Shown: positions 30,140 to 43,358, counted from the first letter of the stretch. The stretch: 64,000 nucleotides of DNA from Paenibacillus sp. JZ16 (GCF_015326965.1 NZ_CP017659.1:2790001-2854000), one strand, 5' to 3'. A program made the numbers and translations. The notes: a model not told the origin generated them from the sequence alone.

Positions 30140-32401
30140 TCATCCACTGTCCCCATGTTGGTCCGCGCTTTCCTTGGAAGTAAGCTTATGGGCCGGAAAC
30201 ATCCATCTTGGACTCCACCAATTCGCTCTGCCCATCATCTTCATAAACGCAGGCACAAGCAGCACCCGAATCACGGTGGCATCCAGTAGAATGGCTGCAG
30301 TCAGGCCTAAACCGATCGCTTTCATCACTTCATTATCCGTAAATACAAAGGCACCTACGACGACAGCCAGAATCAGGGCTGCGCTTGTAATCAGCCCGCC
30401 CGTACTCTCCAAGCCTTCGGCTGTGCTGAATTCGTTATCTCCCGTCCGTTCGTAATTCTCCATGATTCGCGAGAGCATCATGACTTCATAATCCATCGAT
30501 ATGCCAAACACCACGCAGAATATCAGGATTGGCAAAAGCGCAAAGATGGATCCCGTAGAGGATACACCCAGCCACTGCGCGCCAATCCCCTCTTGAAACA
30601 CCCATACCACGATACCGAGTCCGGCGCCGAGGCTGAGCATATTCATTATGCTTGCTTTTAAAGGGAGCACGACCGATCGAAACGCCAATAGGAGAATGAC
30701 GTAGGTAACTACAAATACAAAGACCAGAACGTAGGTGATATTCTGATGGATGGCTTCCATGATGTCCAGTTTATAGGCGGGGCTTCCGGTGACATAGGTC
30801 GTCAGCTCGTTCGTATCCATCGTCCGTAACGCTCGGACGAGCTGCATAGTCAATGCATGGGATTCGCCATACTCCGGGATCACGGCGACGGCTGCGAAAT
30901 TCCCCCTCACAAAACGATGCTGCTCCAGCTGCTGGCGGATATCTTCGCGGGATAAATATTTCGAGGCTTCTTCCACCGAACCTCTGCCGATGCTCAGATA
31001 ACTCTCTACCTGCTTCACACCCGGCATCATCCTGATTTCATCCGTATATGCCTTCATTAGCTCGATGCTGCGCGAATCCTCATAAGAGGCCGGAAGTTCG
31101 ACCGCTACAACGATCGAATTCAATTCACGTTCATCATAAGCCTGTGTGAGCAGGTCGTGTCCATATCGGGATTCATAGGCGGGGGGAAGCACTTCGGCTG
31201 CGGGGATGGCGATATTCATGTCCCGAACCGGATAAATCGCCACCAATAGTAAACCGATCGCTGCGATAGAGATGGTCACAGGATGCGCCATGACAAATTT
31301 GGAGAGCCTTCTCCACAAACCGGAGGTCTGCCGTGCCCGGAGCGTCCGGTAAGCGGCAGGGAATAGAGGGAGCGCATCGATACGCGGGCCCAATATTCCC
31401 AATAATGCGGGAAGAAGCGTATTACCGGCCAGCACTGATAACAGCACCACGGTAATGCCGCCTATGCTGAAGGAACGGAAGATCGGCAGATCTATGAAAC
31501 TCATCGCCACAAAACCGATCAACACGGCTGCCCCGGAGAACATCACCGCTTTGCCGGCGGTTGCGCAAGTGACAGCCAGGGCAGTGCCCACATCTCCGCT
31601 CCGTGTCCGCATCTCTTCTTTGAATCGGCTTACGACCAGCAACGCATAATCGATCCCCACGGCCAGGCCCAGCATCGTTACGACATTCGGTAGGAAATTG
31701 CTGATCGAGCCGTCGGCCAAAGCGACAAAATACAGGATTCCCATCGTGACCACCACACTGGCAACACCGGCTAACAATGGCAGGATCGCGGCAGTCAATG
31801 TTCCGAATACGACCGCCAGAATGAGCAGAGCTGCGGGAATGCCTATCATCTCGGCATGGATGATATCGCTTTTGACGGCTTGGTTCATATCGGCGAAGAT
31901 GGCGGTATTCCCTGTTATGTAAGTATCCGCTCCCGTGATGCCCGGAACCGAGTCACGAATCTCTTCAAACTGCTTCAAGGCTTCCGTGGAATCCAGATCC
32001 AGCAGCACCGTCACGGATACGATATGATCCTGGCCTGCCTTATGAGCTGCCATATTCATATAAATATCCCTGACATAGGGACGGGCTCGCAAAGGCTCAA
32101 GCTCCGTCAATATTCGCCTCTGCGCCGTGCCTGCCGTCAAATTCTCATCGTGCTGGCTCACTACGACAATATCCAGCGAAGCTGCCGACAGTCCTAATCC
32201 CTCTTCCAGCTTCTCAATCCCGATCTGGGCCGGACTATCCTTCGGCGTAAACCCGTTGTGCTGCAGAATGGACGGCAGCTTGAATGCAAACGGAAGCAGC
32301 CCGCAAAACAAAAGAAGCCAGGTTACAACAATGGCTTTACGGTAGCGGTATATCTGTCGCCCCCATGTATGCAGCAATGTTGTATGGCTGTTACGTCTCA
32401 C
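30140..32401 (-). CDS. MMPL/RND family transporter
   Basis: 753 residues with twelve predicted transmembrane segments in two six-helix halves, each preceded by a soluble loop (about 45-170 and 385-545). The paired Asp-Tyr motifs of MMPL proteins are present: GIDYALLVVSRF in the first half and SMDYEVMMLSR in the second. It is of the YdfJ type, expected to export lipids or drugs using the proton gradient. It starts at GTG 32401 with GAAGGAGG upstream and is 29 bases downstream of an HD-GYP gene, likely in the same transcript. The substrate is unknown. Confidence 0.9.
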   Translation of the reverse strand: MRRNSHTTLLHTWGRQIYRYRKAIVVTWLLLFCGLLPFAFKLPSILQHNGFTPKDSPAQIGIEKLEEGLGLSAASLDIVVVSQHDENLTAGTAQRRILTELEPLRARPYVRDIYMNMAAHKAGQDHIVSVTVLLDLDSTEALKQFEEIRDSVPGITGADTYITGNTAIFADMNQAVKSDIIHAEMIGIPAALLILAVVFGTLTAAILPLLAGVASVVVTMGILYFVALADGSISNFLPNVVTMLGLAVGIDYALLVVSRFKEEMRTRSGDVGTALAVTCATAGKAVMFSGAAVLIGFVAMSFIDLPIFRSFSIGGITVVLLSVLAGNTLLPALLGILGPRIDALPLFPAAYRTLRARQTSGLWRRLSKFVMAHPVTISIAAIGLLLVAIYPVRDMNIAIPAAEVLPPAYESRYGHDLLTQAYDERELNSIVVAVELPASYEDSRSIELMKAYTDEIRMMPGVKQVESYLSIGRGSVEEASKYLSREDIRQQLEQHRFVRGNFAAVAVIPEYGESHALTMQLVRALRTMDTNELTTYVTGSPAYKLDIMEAIHQNITYVLVFVFVVTYVILLLAFRSVVLPLKASIMNMLSLGAGLGIVVWVFQEGIGAQWLGVSSTGSIFALLPILIFCVVFGISMDYEVMMLSRIMENYERTGDNEFSTAEGLESTGGLITSAALILAVVVGAFVFTDNEVMKAIGLGLTAAILLDATVIRVLLVPAFMKMMGRANWWSPRWMFPAHKLTSKESADQHGDSG

Positions 32402-32430
32402 GAGTCTACCTCCTTCAGTGTAAGTTTGAT

Positions 32431-33516
32431 CTATGGTGCTCGCCCGATACCAGCGATCATAATGGCCAGTGTTTCAGACAAATCCAATTCATAAGGTGCG
32501 GATAGCGGGGTGCCTTCGGCATCCGTTAATACGCGGACAACGGGTCGATGCGGCACATGTGCGTGAATTTTGGATACCACTCCACTCTCACCCGTATGTA
32601 ATTTCACGGTGATCCCTGGAGGATATATCGCTACCCGATCCCGAAACATGGCCAGGAATGACTGTTCATACAGTGTTCCCGAGCCTGCATACATCACCTC
32701 TACCGCTTCATGCGGCAATAAGGCAGGCTTGTACACCCGCTGCGTGGTCATCGCATCGTAAGAATCCGTAATCGCAATCCATTTGGCGTATTCATGAATC
32801 TCAGGTCCCTTCAAGGCTCTGGGATAACCGCTGCCATCCAGGCGTTCATGATGCGACAGGGCGCAATGCGCCGATAACAACGGAATGTTCGGTTCGTCTT
32901 TCAATATTTTGAACCCGAACTCGGTATGCTTCTGGACCTCGCGAAATTCTTCTTCGCTCAGCCGTCCTGGATGATTCAGCAGCTTCTGGGATATCCTCGT
33001 CTTGCCGATATCGTGAAGCAATGCCCCCAAGCCCAGCACCTTCAGATCCTCCCGATTATAGCCGTAAGACACCCCAAGAACCGTTGAATATAGACAGACG
33101 TTAAGCGAATGACGATACAGGTTGTAATCGTTGGTATTCATATCCGTCAGGAGTACCATGCCCTCGTCATGATCCGATATTTCATCCATAATAGACTCCA
33201 TCATCCCGGAGAACGTTTTGCCTAAATGAAGGAAGCTTCCCTTCAGAGCAGCCTGGCTCTCCAGGGTCTTGAAGCTCGTCCGTATCGACTGGATCGCCTG
33301 CAGCCGGGTCTCCTCGGTCAACAACTCCGGAACCACGATATCCTCTGTCATCGGCTCCTCGATATAGACATACCCGATTTCCAACGTGCCCAGACGGCGA
33401 ATCAGTCCTGTCGTCAGCTCCACGCCTTCGGCAAGCAGAATTAAACCGTCACTATTATATATTCTCTTACCAAGAACCATTCCCGGCCTCAACGCGTTGA
33501 TAGGTATAAGACGCAA
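32431..33516 (-). CDS. HD-GYP domain protein (probable cyclic di-GMP phosphodiesterase) 1
   Basis: 361 residues. The N-terminal 120 residues are a DUF3391-like region (INALRPGMVLGKRIYNSDG), then an HD-GYP domain (about 125-310): HSLNVCLYS, LLHDIGK (the HD pair), KHTEFGF, LSHHERLDGSGYP (complete HHExxDGxGYP signature) and DSYDAMTT. With all metal ligands present it should hydrolyse cyclic di-GMP. It starts at TTG 33516 with AGGAAGTG upstream. It stands between uppP and the MMPL transporter on one strand. Confidence 0.9.
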   Translation of the reverse strand: MRLIPINALRPGMVLGKRIYNSDGLILLAEGVELTTGLIRRLGTLEIGYVYIEEPMTEDIVVPELLTEETRLQAIQSIRTSFKTLESQAALKGSFLHLGKTFSGMMESIMDEISDHDEGMVLLTDMNTNDYNLYRHSLNVCLYSTVLGVSYGYNREDLKVLGLGALLHDIGKTRISQKLLNHPGRLSEEEFREVQKHTEFGFKILKDEPNIPLLSAHCALSHHERLDGSGYPRALKGPEIHEYAKWIAITDSYDAMTTQRVYKPALLPHEAVEVMYAGSGTLYEQSFLAMFRDRVAIYPPGITVKLHTGESGVVSKIHAHVPHRPVVRVLTDAEGTPLSAPYELDLSETLAIMIAGIGRAP

Positions 33517-33624
33517 AATCCGTCACTTCCTCTGCTATTCTCAAACTTGTGTGGGATATAGCGTCCAGTCTTCAGTGGATCACGATACGAAGAAGCCGGA
33601 TCTCCTCCTTGTGTCTACTCCTGC

Positions 33625-34449
33625 TTAATGCATGATAAACAGCCAAAAAACGGCAGCGAGAACAAAACGGTAGATCGCAAAATGAGTAAGCCTTATCTTC
33701 TGTATGAGCTTCATGAAGGCCAAGACGACAAAATAAGCAACAACAAACGAAACGATAAATCCGGCAAGAAATACGCCGATCGTATCTAAAGTAAAATATC
33801 GGTAAGAATCCAGCAATTCATATCCGGATGCAGCACACATAATGGGAATTGCAATAATGAACGAGAAATCGGCCGATGCCTTATAGCTCACCCCGCTAAG
33901 CATTCCTCCGGAGATGGTGGAGCCCGAGCGGGAAAAGCCCGGCCATAAAACGGAGATGATCTGGTAGACGCCAATCTGAAGGGCCTGCTTGTATGTCAAA
34001 TCATCCAAATCATGTGATGTCACTTGAACTTTATGCTTATTGTACCATTCTGCAAAAATCATAAAAATACCGCCGGCAACGAGTGCAAACAGCACCGTCT
34101 GCGCATGGAACAGGCTCTTGATAAAATCCCTCGCGAAAAATGCAACCAGCAGGGCCGGAGCAATCCCCAAAAATATATGAATCAGATTCAATCTTTTTCG
34201 AGGCTCTTTCTTGGTCAACGGTTCACTTCGGCTCCAGCCGAGCAGGTTCAAAATTCGATTCCAGTAAACGATCGCGATCGCCATAATGGCGCCAAGCTGA
34301 ATGACAACCTCAAACGTCTTCATGATCGGAGTTTGATCGTCATAACCGAGCACCTTGGCCGTCAAGATCATATGACCTGTGGAAGACACCGGAATGAATT
34401 CGGTTAGTCCTTCCACGATCCCCAGTATAATGGATGTGATAAAATCCAT
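33625..34449 (-). CDS. uppP: Undecaprenyl-diphosphatase
   Basis: 274 residues, polytopic (about eight helices). UppP (BacA) removes one phosphate from undecaprenyl pyrophosphate, regenerating the lipid carrier for cell-wall synthesis and giving bacitracin tolerance. The two signature motifs are EGLTEFIPVSSTGHMIL (Glu-rich motif) and PGFSRSGSTISGG (Arg and Ser active site). GGGAGGGGAAGG precedes the ATG. On the same strand as the yunD-like gene (70 bases before it). Confidence 0.96.
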   Translation of the reverse strand: MDFITSIILGIVEGLTEFIPVSSTGHMILTAKVLGYDDQTPIMKTFEVVIQLGAIMAIAIVYWNRILNLLGWSRSEPLTKKEPRKRLNLIHIFLGIAPALLVAFFARDFIKSLFHAQTVLFALVAGGIFMIFAEWYNKHKVQVTSHDLDDLTYKQALQIGVYQIISVLWPGFSRSGSTISGGMLSGVSYKASADFSFIIAIPIMCAASGYELLDSYRYFTLDTIGVFLAGFIVSFVVAYFVVLAFMKLIQKIRLTHFAIYRFVLAAVFWLFIMH

Positions 34450-34518
34450 CGTCCTTCCCCTCCCTTACCTTTGTCCTCCTCATATGTATGCTCGGCCAAA
34501 GGAAGTTAGTCGGGATTG

Positions 34519-35952
34519 TCAGGATATCCAGCGTGGAATCATGGACTCTTCAAGCGAACCGGGCCTCGATAGCTCACTTCGCAGCAGGTCTCTAATAAAC
34601 TCCGGCAGCATATATACCGTATCCTTACCAAGTGACAACGACTCGTATCCGATTTTAAAAGTGAACATATCGAGTGTCCCCACCTTATATTCCCGCTGCG
34701 GCTCTAGCGGTTGCCCCTTCATGGAGATATGCGTAATCTTTCGGTAAGGCTCTCCGTTCTTGTCGTAGTGAATTTTCAACCCATCGACTGCCAGGCCGCC
34801 TAATATATAACCGCGGAAACCAAAGCCCATTATCTTCTTTCCGCTGAACTCTTGAAGCAAACTCTCCTCAAGCGCCTGATAGATATGTTCTCCGCGTAGC
34901 TTCACGATGCAGGGATTAATCGGTGACGGGCACAGGCCATGCAGCATACCGGTGCTGATCTCGCCCTCCGGCAGCGGCCCGAGCAGCTGCCCCGAGTTCA
35001 CGATGGCAAAATCCGCATCCGTATGCTGCAGCACGGCCTGAGCCAGCAGGTTTGCAAACGGCGACTCCTCCTCATAGTGGATGGGCAGACTACGATCATT
35101 AACGGCAACAGTCTCCGTTAATTTCTCCCTTGCCAGCTCATGGTGCCTCATGATCGCCTGCTCTACGATGGGTTCTATTAAGTTTTTATCCACAGGGAGC
35201 AAACTTCCCTCTATACAGGTAAAGCGATCTTCAGCATGACTGCGCTGCATGACGAGGCGACCTACATATTGTCCGAACTTGCCTGCACCGCACACGGCTG
35301 TCTTTCCGATCATCAGGGGCTCCTCGAGTATATGATGGGTATGACCGCCAAGAATAACATCAATCCCCTCAACATTTTCTGCTAATCTTTTATCAATCGT
35401 TAGTCCTAAATGGGATAAAACAATTATGATATCACACTGGCCCTGAAGCGCTCGCACTTGCTCAGCAATAGCCATCACCGGATCTCCGGCTTCCCAGCCT
35501 AACAATTGATAAAAACCTGCAAAAGCAGCCGTTGCGCCGGTGAGCCCGATTCGAATGCCTTCTCGTTCCAGGATCACATGCGGCTTCATCCATCGAGGAG
35601 GATTACCACTCTTAGTCTCACTAATGTTGCAGCACACAACGGGACACTGCAGTCCGGCGTATACACTCTCCAGAACATCATATGAAATGGTGAGCCCTTC
35701 GTTATTGCCAATCGTAATGGCGTCGTATCCTGTCAAATTAATGACATCCACATTGGCTTGGCCCATGGTGCCTTCGGTTTCCACCGATGCCCGGTCCATA
35801 TGATCACCGATATCCAGTACGATTGCCCCGTTGCCGGCAGCCGCCTTTTCCCGGGAAATAAGTGCCGCCACACTGCTCATCATCTCAAAATGGCTATGTA
35901 TATCGTTGGTATACAATATCGTCAGCTTCTGTTTGTTGCTTCCTAACCCCAT
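34519..35952 (-). CDS. yunD: Bifunctional metallophosphatase/5'-nucleotidase, YunD family
   Basis: 477 residues: a calcineurin-like metallophosphoesterase domain (about 10-235; YTNDIHSHFE, DIGDHMD, GNNEG, LSHLG, GGHTHH) and a C-terminal 5'-nucleotidase domain (about 260-450; SGQLLGPLPEG). No signal peptide, so cytosolic, as in YunD of Bacillus. GNNEG replaces the usual GNHE in this subfamily. The substrate may be UDP-sugars, nucleotides or similar phosphoesters. It is divergent from the moaD-moaE fusion. Confidence 0.88.
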   Translation of the reverse strand: MGLGSNKQKLTILYTNDIHSHFEMMSSVAALISREKAAAGNGAIVLDIGDHMDRASVETEGTMGQANVDVINLTGYDAITIGNNEGLTISYDVLESVYAGLQCPVVCCNISETKSGNPPRWMKPHVILEREGIRIGLTGATAAFAGFYQLLGWEAGDPVMAIAEQVRALQGQCDIIIVLSHLGLTIDKRLAENVEGIDVILGGHTHHILEEPLMIGKTAVCGAGKFGQYVGRLVMQRSHAEDRFTCIEGSLLPVDKNLIEPIVEQAIMRHHELAREKLTETVAVNDRSLPIHYEEESPFANLLAQAVLQHTDADFAIVNSGQLLGPLPEGEISTGMLHGLCPSPINPCIVKLRGEHIYQALEESLLQEFSGKKIMGFGFRGYILGGLAVDGLKIHYDKNGEPYRKITHISMKGQPLEPQREYKVGTLDMFTFKIGYESLSLGKDTVYMLPEFIRDLLRSELSRPGSLEESMIPRWIS

Positions 35953-36065
35953 TTGGCGGCCCCCTCCCCAAGTTCGTTATTCGATAATTTCCGGTCTTAC
36001 AAGCATAACATTTTAGCGAAGAATATGGTATATTGTAGCCCATAAGAATTACGAGGTGATGAAGA

Positions 36066-36803
36066 ATGTCAACAACCATTTCTATATTACTATTTGCAGG
36101 ATTAGCTGATCGAATCGGCACAGCTTCGCTTACATTCAACGTGCCTGGCTTGCCCCTGACTGCCGGGGAATTAAAGCTGCTGCTTAGTGAGGCTTATCCT
36201 GATGCCCAATCTCAGATTTCCACGGCTTTCGTCGCGGTCAATCAAGAGTATGCGCCTTCGGAACAGCTTATTCAGAGCGGCGACGAGGTAGCTCTAATTC
36301 CGCCTGTGTCCGGTGGTGACGGCATAACCCCGCAGGACTCCGGATCCAGGTCCTCGGCAGATGGGAAATGCACGATATCCTACGGTCCGCTTTCCGTAGA
36401 GACAACCATTGCCAAAGTTCATGATGATAATCATGGAGCAACGCTATCCTTTGTAGGTACAACGCGAGAGATGACCGGCCAGATGCGAACGGTTACGCTG
36501 GAGTATGAAGCATACATCCCGATGGCGCTTAAAGAAATGCAGCAAATATGCGCGGACATCTTTCGACAATGGCCCGGTACGCAATGTGCGATTTCCCATC
36601 GTATCGGTACGGTCGGAATTGGAGAAACCAGTGTTGTGATCGCTGTCTCCTCCCCGCATCGGAATGCATGTTATGAGGCCAGCCGCTATGCGATCGAACA
36701 ACTGAAGCGATCCGTTCCAATCTGGAAGAAGGAGATCTGGGACGATGGTTCAGAGTGGAAAGGCCCACAGACCGGACCATGGGACCCAACCGTTAGGCAA
36801 TAA
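36066..36803 (+). CDS. moaDE: Molybdopterin synthase MoaD-MoaE fusion
   Basis: 245 residues. Residues 1-86 are MoaD (ubiquitin-like; LFAGLADRIG at the start, VALIPPVSGG at the end). After a linker of about 12 residues comes MoaE (about 100-240; FVGTTREM, LEYEAYIPMA, HRIGTVGIGETSVVI, CYEASRYAIEQLK, VPIWKKEIWDDG). Molybdopterin synthase puts two sulfurs onto precursor Z. In separate MoaD the last two glycines are the C-terminus and carry the thiocarboxylate; here the Gly-Gly is internal (SGG followed by DG), so cleavage after it is expected, as reported for the mycobacterial fusion MoaX. No other moa gene is nearby. GAGGTGATG precedes the ATG. Confidence 0.92.
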   Translation: MSTTISILLFAGLADRIGTASLTFNVPGLPLTAGELKLLLSEAYPDAQSQISTAFVAVNQEYAPSEQLIQSGDEVALIPPVSGGDGITPQDSGSRSSADGKCTISYGPLSVETTIAKVHDDNHGATLSFVGTTREMTGQMRTVTLEYEAYIPMALKEMQQICADIFRQWPGTQCAISHRIGTVGIGETSVVIAVSSPHRNACYEASRYAIEQLKRSVPIWKKEIWDDGSEWKGPQTGPWDPTVRQ

Positions 36804-36890
36804 GTCATGATTACACATTGTAAAACCATAATTTTCTTGCTAAGATAGTTTTGATCTTTTTACTTATATAAGGGCAAGAGGTGCAATGAT

Positions 36891-37937
36891 TTGAGAGTAC
36901 ATGTCACGGACCTGATACCCGGTGATCAAATGCAGCATGATGCTTACAACACAAACGGCGTTCATGTTCTACAAAAAGGGGTTACCCTTCGTTTAGAGGA
37001 TATATCCAAGCTACTGCAGCACGGTATCGATTACATAGAAATAAAGCCACGCGCACTGTCTGTATCCCTCGACTCTTCGTCTGAAATTTCTGAATCATAC
37101 AACAAGGTTAAACCCCATTTCAATCTTGCATTTGACGGGTGCTCCACCTTATTTACGGAAGCGTCGCAATCCGGTAAATTCAATGAGTCCGTTGTGGACG
37201 ATGTTTTCATGCCCTTAGTCGGCTCACTGAACGAGCATACGGATGTTGTCTCCCTGCTATTGCTGTTTAATGGTAAAGACGATTATACCTACAGGCACTC
37301 CATTCAAGTTGGAATGTTATCGTACTACATCGCGGATTGGATGGGTTACTCCGACAAGGAAGCTTATGAAATCGGCAAAGCCGGCTATCTCCATGATATC
37401 GGCAAAAGCAAGATTCCTAGAGATATATTGGACAAGCCAGGGAAACTGACTCCTCAAGAGTATGAAGAAGTGAAGCTGCACACCATCTATGGTTACGAGA
37501 TGATCTCTGAATCCATGGATGATAAGGTCACCGCTATGGTTGCGCTCCAGCATCATGAACGGGATGACGCTTCCGGTTATCCACGAGCGCTCCATGCTGA
37601 CCAGATTCATCCATATTCTCATATTTGCGCTGTAGCCGATGTATATAGCGCGATGACTACGAACCGGGTTTATCAATCCAAGCAGCAGCTGTTAACCGTA
37701 CTTCGGGAGCTGTATAGTCTTAGTTTCGGGAAACTGAACGGCAAGCCGACGCATGCCTTCATCCAGCAGATGCTGCCGAACTTTATCGGTAAGAAGGTTC
37801 TGCTGACGACCGGCGAATCCGGCATGATCGTCATGAACAATCCTTCGGATTACTTCCGTCCGCTCGTGAAGACCGAGGATCGTTTCATCGACCTCTCCAA
37901 GGAGTATAATACCGAAATCCAGGAGATACTTCTGTAA
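36891..37937 (+). CDS. HD-GYP domain protein 2, with altered signature
   Basis: 348 residues, similar in layout to the other HD-GYP protein (33516-32431): N-terminal DUF3391-like region (VTDLIPGDQMQHDAYNTNG) and an HD-GYP domain with HSIQVGML, YLHDIGKSKIP, LHTIYGYEM and DVYSAMTT. The signature reads HHERDDASGYP: Ala where the family normally has Gly, with the His, Glu, Asp and GYP kept. It may still hydrolyse cyclic di-GMP. The start is TTG 36891, with AAGAGGTG about 7 bases upstream; the ATG at 36886 hits a stop after two codons. A terminator follows. Confidence 0.87.
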   Translation: MRVHVTDLIPGDQMQHDAYNTNGVHVLQKGVTLRLEDISKLLQHGIDYIEIKPRALSVSLDSSSEISESYNKVKPHFNLAFDGCSTLFTEASQSGKFNESVVDDVFMPLVGSLNEHTDVVSLLLLFNGKDDYTYRHSIQVGMLSYYIADWMGYSDKEAYEIGKAGYLHDIGKSKIPRDILDKPGKLTPQEYEEVKLHTIYGYEMISESMDDKVTAMVALQHHERDDASGYPRALHADQIHPYSHICAVADVYSAMTTNRVYQSKQQLLTVLRELYSLSFGKLNGKPTHAFIQQMLPNFIGKKVLLTTGESGMIVMNNPSDYFRPLVKTEDRFIDLSKEYNTEIQEILL

Positions 37938-37973
37938 CTGGCGTTTTTCGTCTAGGTCCCCGAATAGCCAAAT

Positions 37974-38006
37974 AACCGTCGGCGTACAAGCCTGACGGTT
38001 TTTTTG
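37974..38006 (+). terminator. Terminator after HD-GYP protein 2
   Basis: ACCGTC-GGC pairs with GCC-T-GACGGT around a six-base loop, followed by seven T on the plus strand. Confidence 0.8.
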
Positions 38007-38135
38007 GGTGGTTGCGTGACTTTTCTCCCCTCTTACTCTTGATTTCTGGCACAATAAAAGTCGTGACCTGACAAGAGGGCCCACACAACCCTCAAAGTCA
38101 CAATGAAATCAACAATTCATAAACCATCCAAACAT

Positions 38136-38175
38136 AAAAAGGGGCAAACCACTCGTTCTGAGTGATTTGCCCCCT
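38136..38175 (-). terminator. Terminator of the suf operon
   Basis: A 14-bp stem with one G-T pair (GGGGCAAATCACTC against GAGTGGTTTGCCCC on the minus strand), a five-base loop and TTTTT. It is 18 bases beyond the sufB stop. Confidence 0.88.
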
Positions 38176-38191
38176 TGAATATAAGAAATAT

Positions 38192-39589
38192 TTAGCCGAT
38201 GGAACCTTCCATCTCAAACTTGATCAATCGATTCATCTCAACCGCATACTCCATCGGGAGCTCCTTGGTGAATGGCTCGATGAAGCCCATAACGATCATT
38301 TGCGTAGCTTCAGATTCGCTAAGGCCACGACTCATGAGGTAGAACAATTGTTCCTCAGACACCTTGGATACGGTTGCTTCATGCTCCAGCGTAATGTTGT
38401 CATTCTTGATCTCGTTGTAAGGAATCGTATCCGACGTCGATTCATTATCGAGGATGAGTGTATCGCACTGGATGTTGGCTTTCGCGCCTTCTGCATTCCG
38501 ACCGAAGGAAGCCAGTCCACGGTATGTTACTTTACCGCCATGCTTACTAATGGACTTGGATACGATCGTAGAAGTCGTGTCCGGCGCCAAGTGAATCATT
38601 TTGGCTCCTGCATCCTGATGCTGGCCTTTGCCTGCTACAGCGATGGACAGTACCATCCCTTTTGCACCGCGACCCTTCAGGATAACGGCAGGATACTTCA
38701 TTGTGAGCTTGGAACCGATGTTGCCGTCCACCCATTCCATTGTTGCGTTCTCTTCAGCAACGGCACGCTTGGTCACGAGGTTGTAAATGTTTGGTGCCCA
38801 GTTCTGAATGGTTGTATAGCGAACGCGCGCATTCTTTTTACAGATGATCTCTACTACCGCACTATGAAGCGAGTTCGTGCTGTAGATCGGAGCCGTACAT
38901 CCTTCTACGTAGTGCACAAAGCTGTCCTCGTCCGCAATGATCAGCGTACGTTCGAATTGACCCATGTTCTCGGAGTTGATACGGAAATACGCTTGCAGCG
39001 GAATTTCACATTTCACGCCTTTTGGAACATAGATGAAACTTCCGCCAGACCACACGGCACTGTTCAGCGCAGCGAATTTGTTATCCGTTGGGGGCACGAC
39101 CGTTGCAAAATATTCTTTCAAGATCTCCGGATGCTCTCTAAGAGCCGTATCGGTATCCATAAAGATAACGCCTTGATCCTCAAGATCCTTTTGCATGTTA
39201 TGGTAAACAACTTCGGATTCGTACTGTGCGGATACACCTGCCAGGAACTTCTGCTCTGCCTCAGGGATACCCAATTTATCAAAGGTTTCCTTGATCTCGG
39301 TAGGTACTTCCTCCCAAGTCTTGCCTTGCTTGTCGGAAGGTCTTACATAGTACTGGATATCGTTGAAGTCCAGCTCGTCGAGATCGCCGCCCCAGCGAGG
39401 CATTGGCATTTTCTCGAACTGCTCCAGTGCTTTCAAACGGAATTCCAGCATCCATTCCGGCTCGTTCTTGATTTTGGAAATTTCCATAACGACTTCACGC
39501 GTCAAACCTTTGCCGGTTTGAAAAATAGCTTTGTGCTCGTCACGGAAACCATATTTATACTCTTCAATTTCTGGTGCTTTTTTAGCCAT
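38192..39589 (-). CDS. sufB: Fe-S cluster assembly protein SufB
   Basis: 465 residues. SufB is the scaffold subunit of the SufBCD complex on which Fe-S clusters are formed. It shows the SufB landmarks [16 protein letters not shown], the CTAPIYS cysteine region, and [21 protein letters not shown] at the C-terminus. GGGAGG precedes the ATG. Last gene of sufCDSUB, the standard Firmicute arrangement, and followed by a terminator. Confidence 0.97.
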   Translation of the reverse strand: MAKKAPEIEEYKYGFRDEHKAIFQTGKGLTREVVMEISKIKNEPEWMLEFRLKALEQFEKMPMPRWGGDLDELDFNDIQYYVRPSDKQGKTWEEVPTEIKETFDKLGIPEAEQKFLAGVSAQYESEVVYHNMQKDLEDQGVIFMDTDTALREHPEILKEYFATVVPPTDNKFAALNSAVWSGGSFIYVPKGVKCEIPLQAYFRINSENMGQFERTLIIADEDSFVHYVEGCTAPIYSTNSLHSAVVEIICKKNARVRYTTIQNWAPNIYNLVTKRAVAEENATMEWVDGNIGSKLTMKYPAVILKGRGAKGMVLSIAVAGKGQHQDAGAKMIHLAPDTTSTIVSKSISKHGGKVTYRGLASFGRNAEGAKANIQCDTLILDNESTSDTIPYNEIKNDNITLEHEATVSKVSEEQLFYLMSRGLSESEATQMIVMGFIEPFTKELPMEYAVEMNRLIKFEMEGSIG

Positions 39590-39622
39590 TTAACTTACCT
39601 CCCTATCGATCTATTCATTCGC

Positions 39623-42553
<2,931 letters not shown>

Positions 42554-42575
42554 ATCGTTTCCTCCTCCCGTCTAT

Positions 42576-43358
42576 TTACGCGTCTTGACCTACAGTTTCA
42601 TCAGTAATGCCCAGCTCTTCCTTAATCCAGTCATAACCTTCTGCCTCCAGGCGCTCTGCCAACTCAGGACCACCGGATTTTACGATGCGTCCTTGCATCA
42701 TCACGTGAACATAATCTGGAGTGATATAGTTAAGCAAACGTTGATAGTGGGTAATAATCAAGAAACCGCGTTCTTCGGATTTCATGGCATTTACACCGTT
42801 CGCTACAATTCTCAAAGCATCGATATCCAAACCGGAGTCGATTTCGTCAAGCACGACAAGTTTCGGATCCAGCATCATCATTTGCAGGATTTCGTTACGT
42901 TTCTTCTCACCGCCGGAGAAACCTTCGTTCAGATAACGGTGAGCGAACTCAGGATTCATCTCGAGTTCTTTCATTTTACCTTCCATTTGGCGAATGAACT
43001 TGATCAGGGAAATCTCGTTGCCTTCACCGCGGCGCGCATTGATGGAACTGCGCAGGAAGTCGGAATTCGTAACGCCGGCGATTTCGCTCGGATATTGCAT
43101 GGCCAGGAACAGACCTGCGCGTGCGCGCTCGTCAACTTCCATCTCCAGCACGTCTTCGCCGTTAAGGAATACCTTACCTTCGGTAACTTCATATTTAGGA
43201 TGACCCATCAACGCGGAAGCCAAAGTACTTTTGCCTGTACCGTTTGGTCCCATGATGGCATGAACTTCTCCGCCTTTCATCTCAAGGTTGATACCTTTAA
43301 GGATCTCCTTGCCTTCGATTGCTGCTTTCAATCCTTCAATGACAAACTTGGTTGACAT
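42576..43358 (-). CDS. sufC: Fe-S cluster assembly ATPase SufC
   Basis: 260 residues, ABC-type ATPase of the SufBCD complex. Walker A GPNGTGKST, signature FSGGEKKRNEI, Walker B LVVLDEIDSGLD, and the H-loop IITHYQRL are intact. It has no membrane domain, as expected. GGAGGG precedes the ATG. First gene of sufCDSUB; its promoter region carries PerR- and Fur-like sites. Confidence 0.97.
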   Translation of the reverse strand: MSTKFVIEGLKAAIEGKEILKGINLEMKGGEVHAIMGPNGTGKSTLASALMGHPKYEVTEGKVFLNGEDVLEMEVDERARAGLFLAMQYPSEIAGVTNSDFLRSSINARRGEGNEISLIKFIRQMEGKMKELEMNPEFAHRYLNEGFSGGEKKRNEILQMMMLDPKLVVLDEIDSGLDIDALRIVANGVNAMKSEERGFLIITHYQRLLNYITPDYVHVMMQGRIVKSGGPELAERLEAEGYDWIKEELGITDETVGQDA

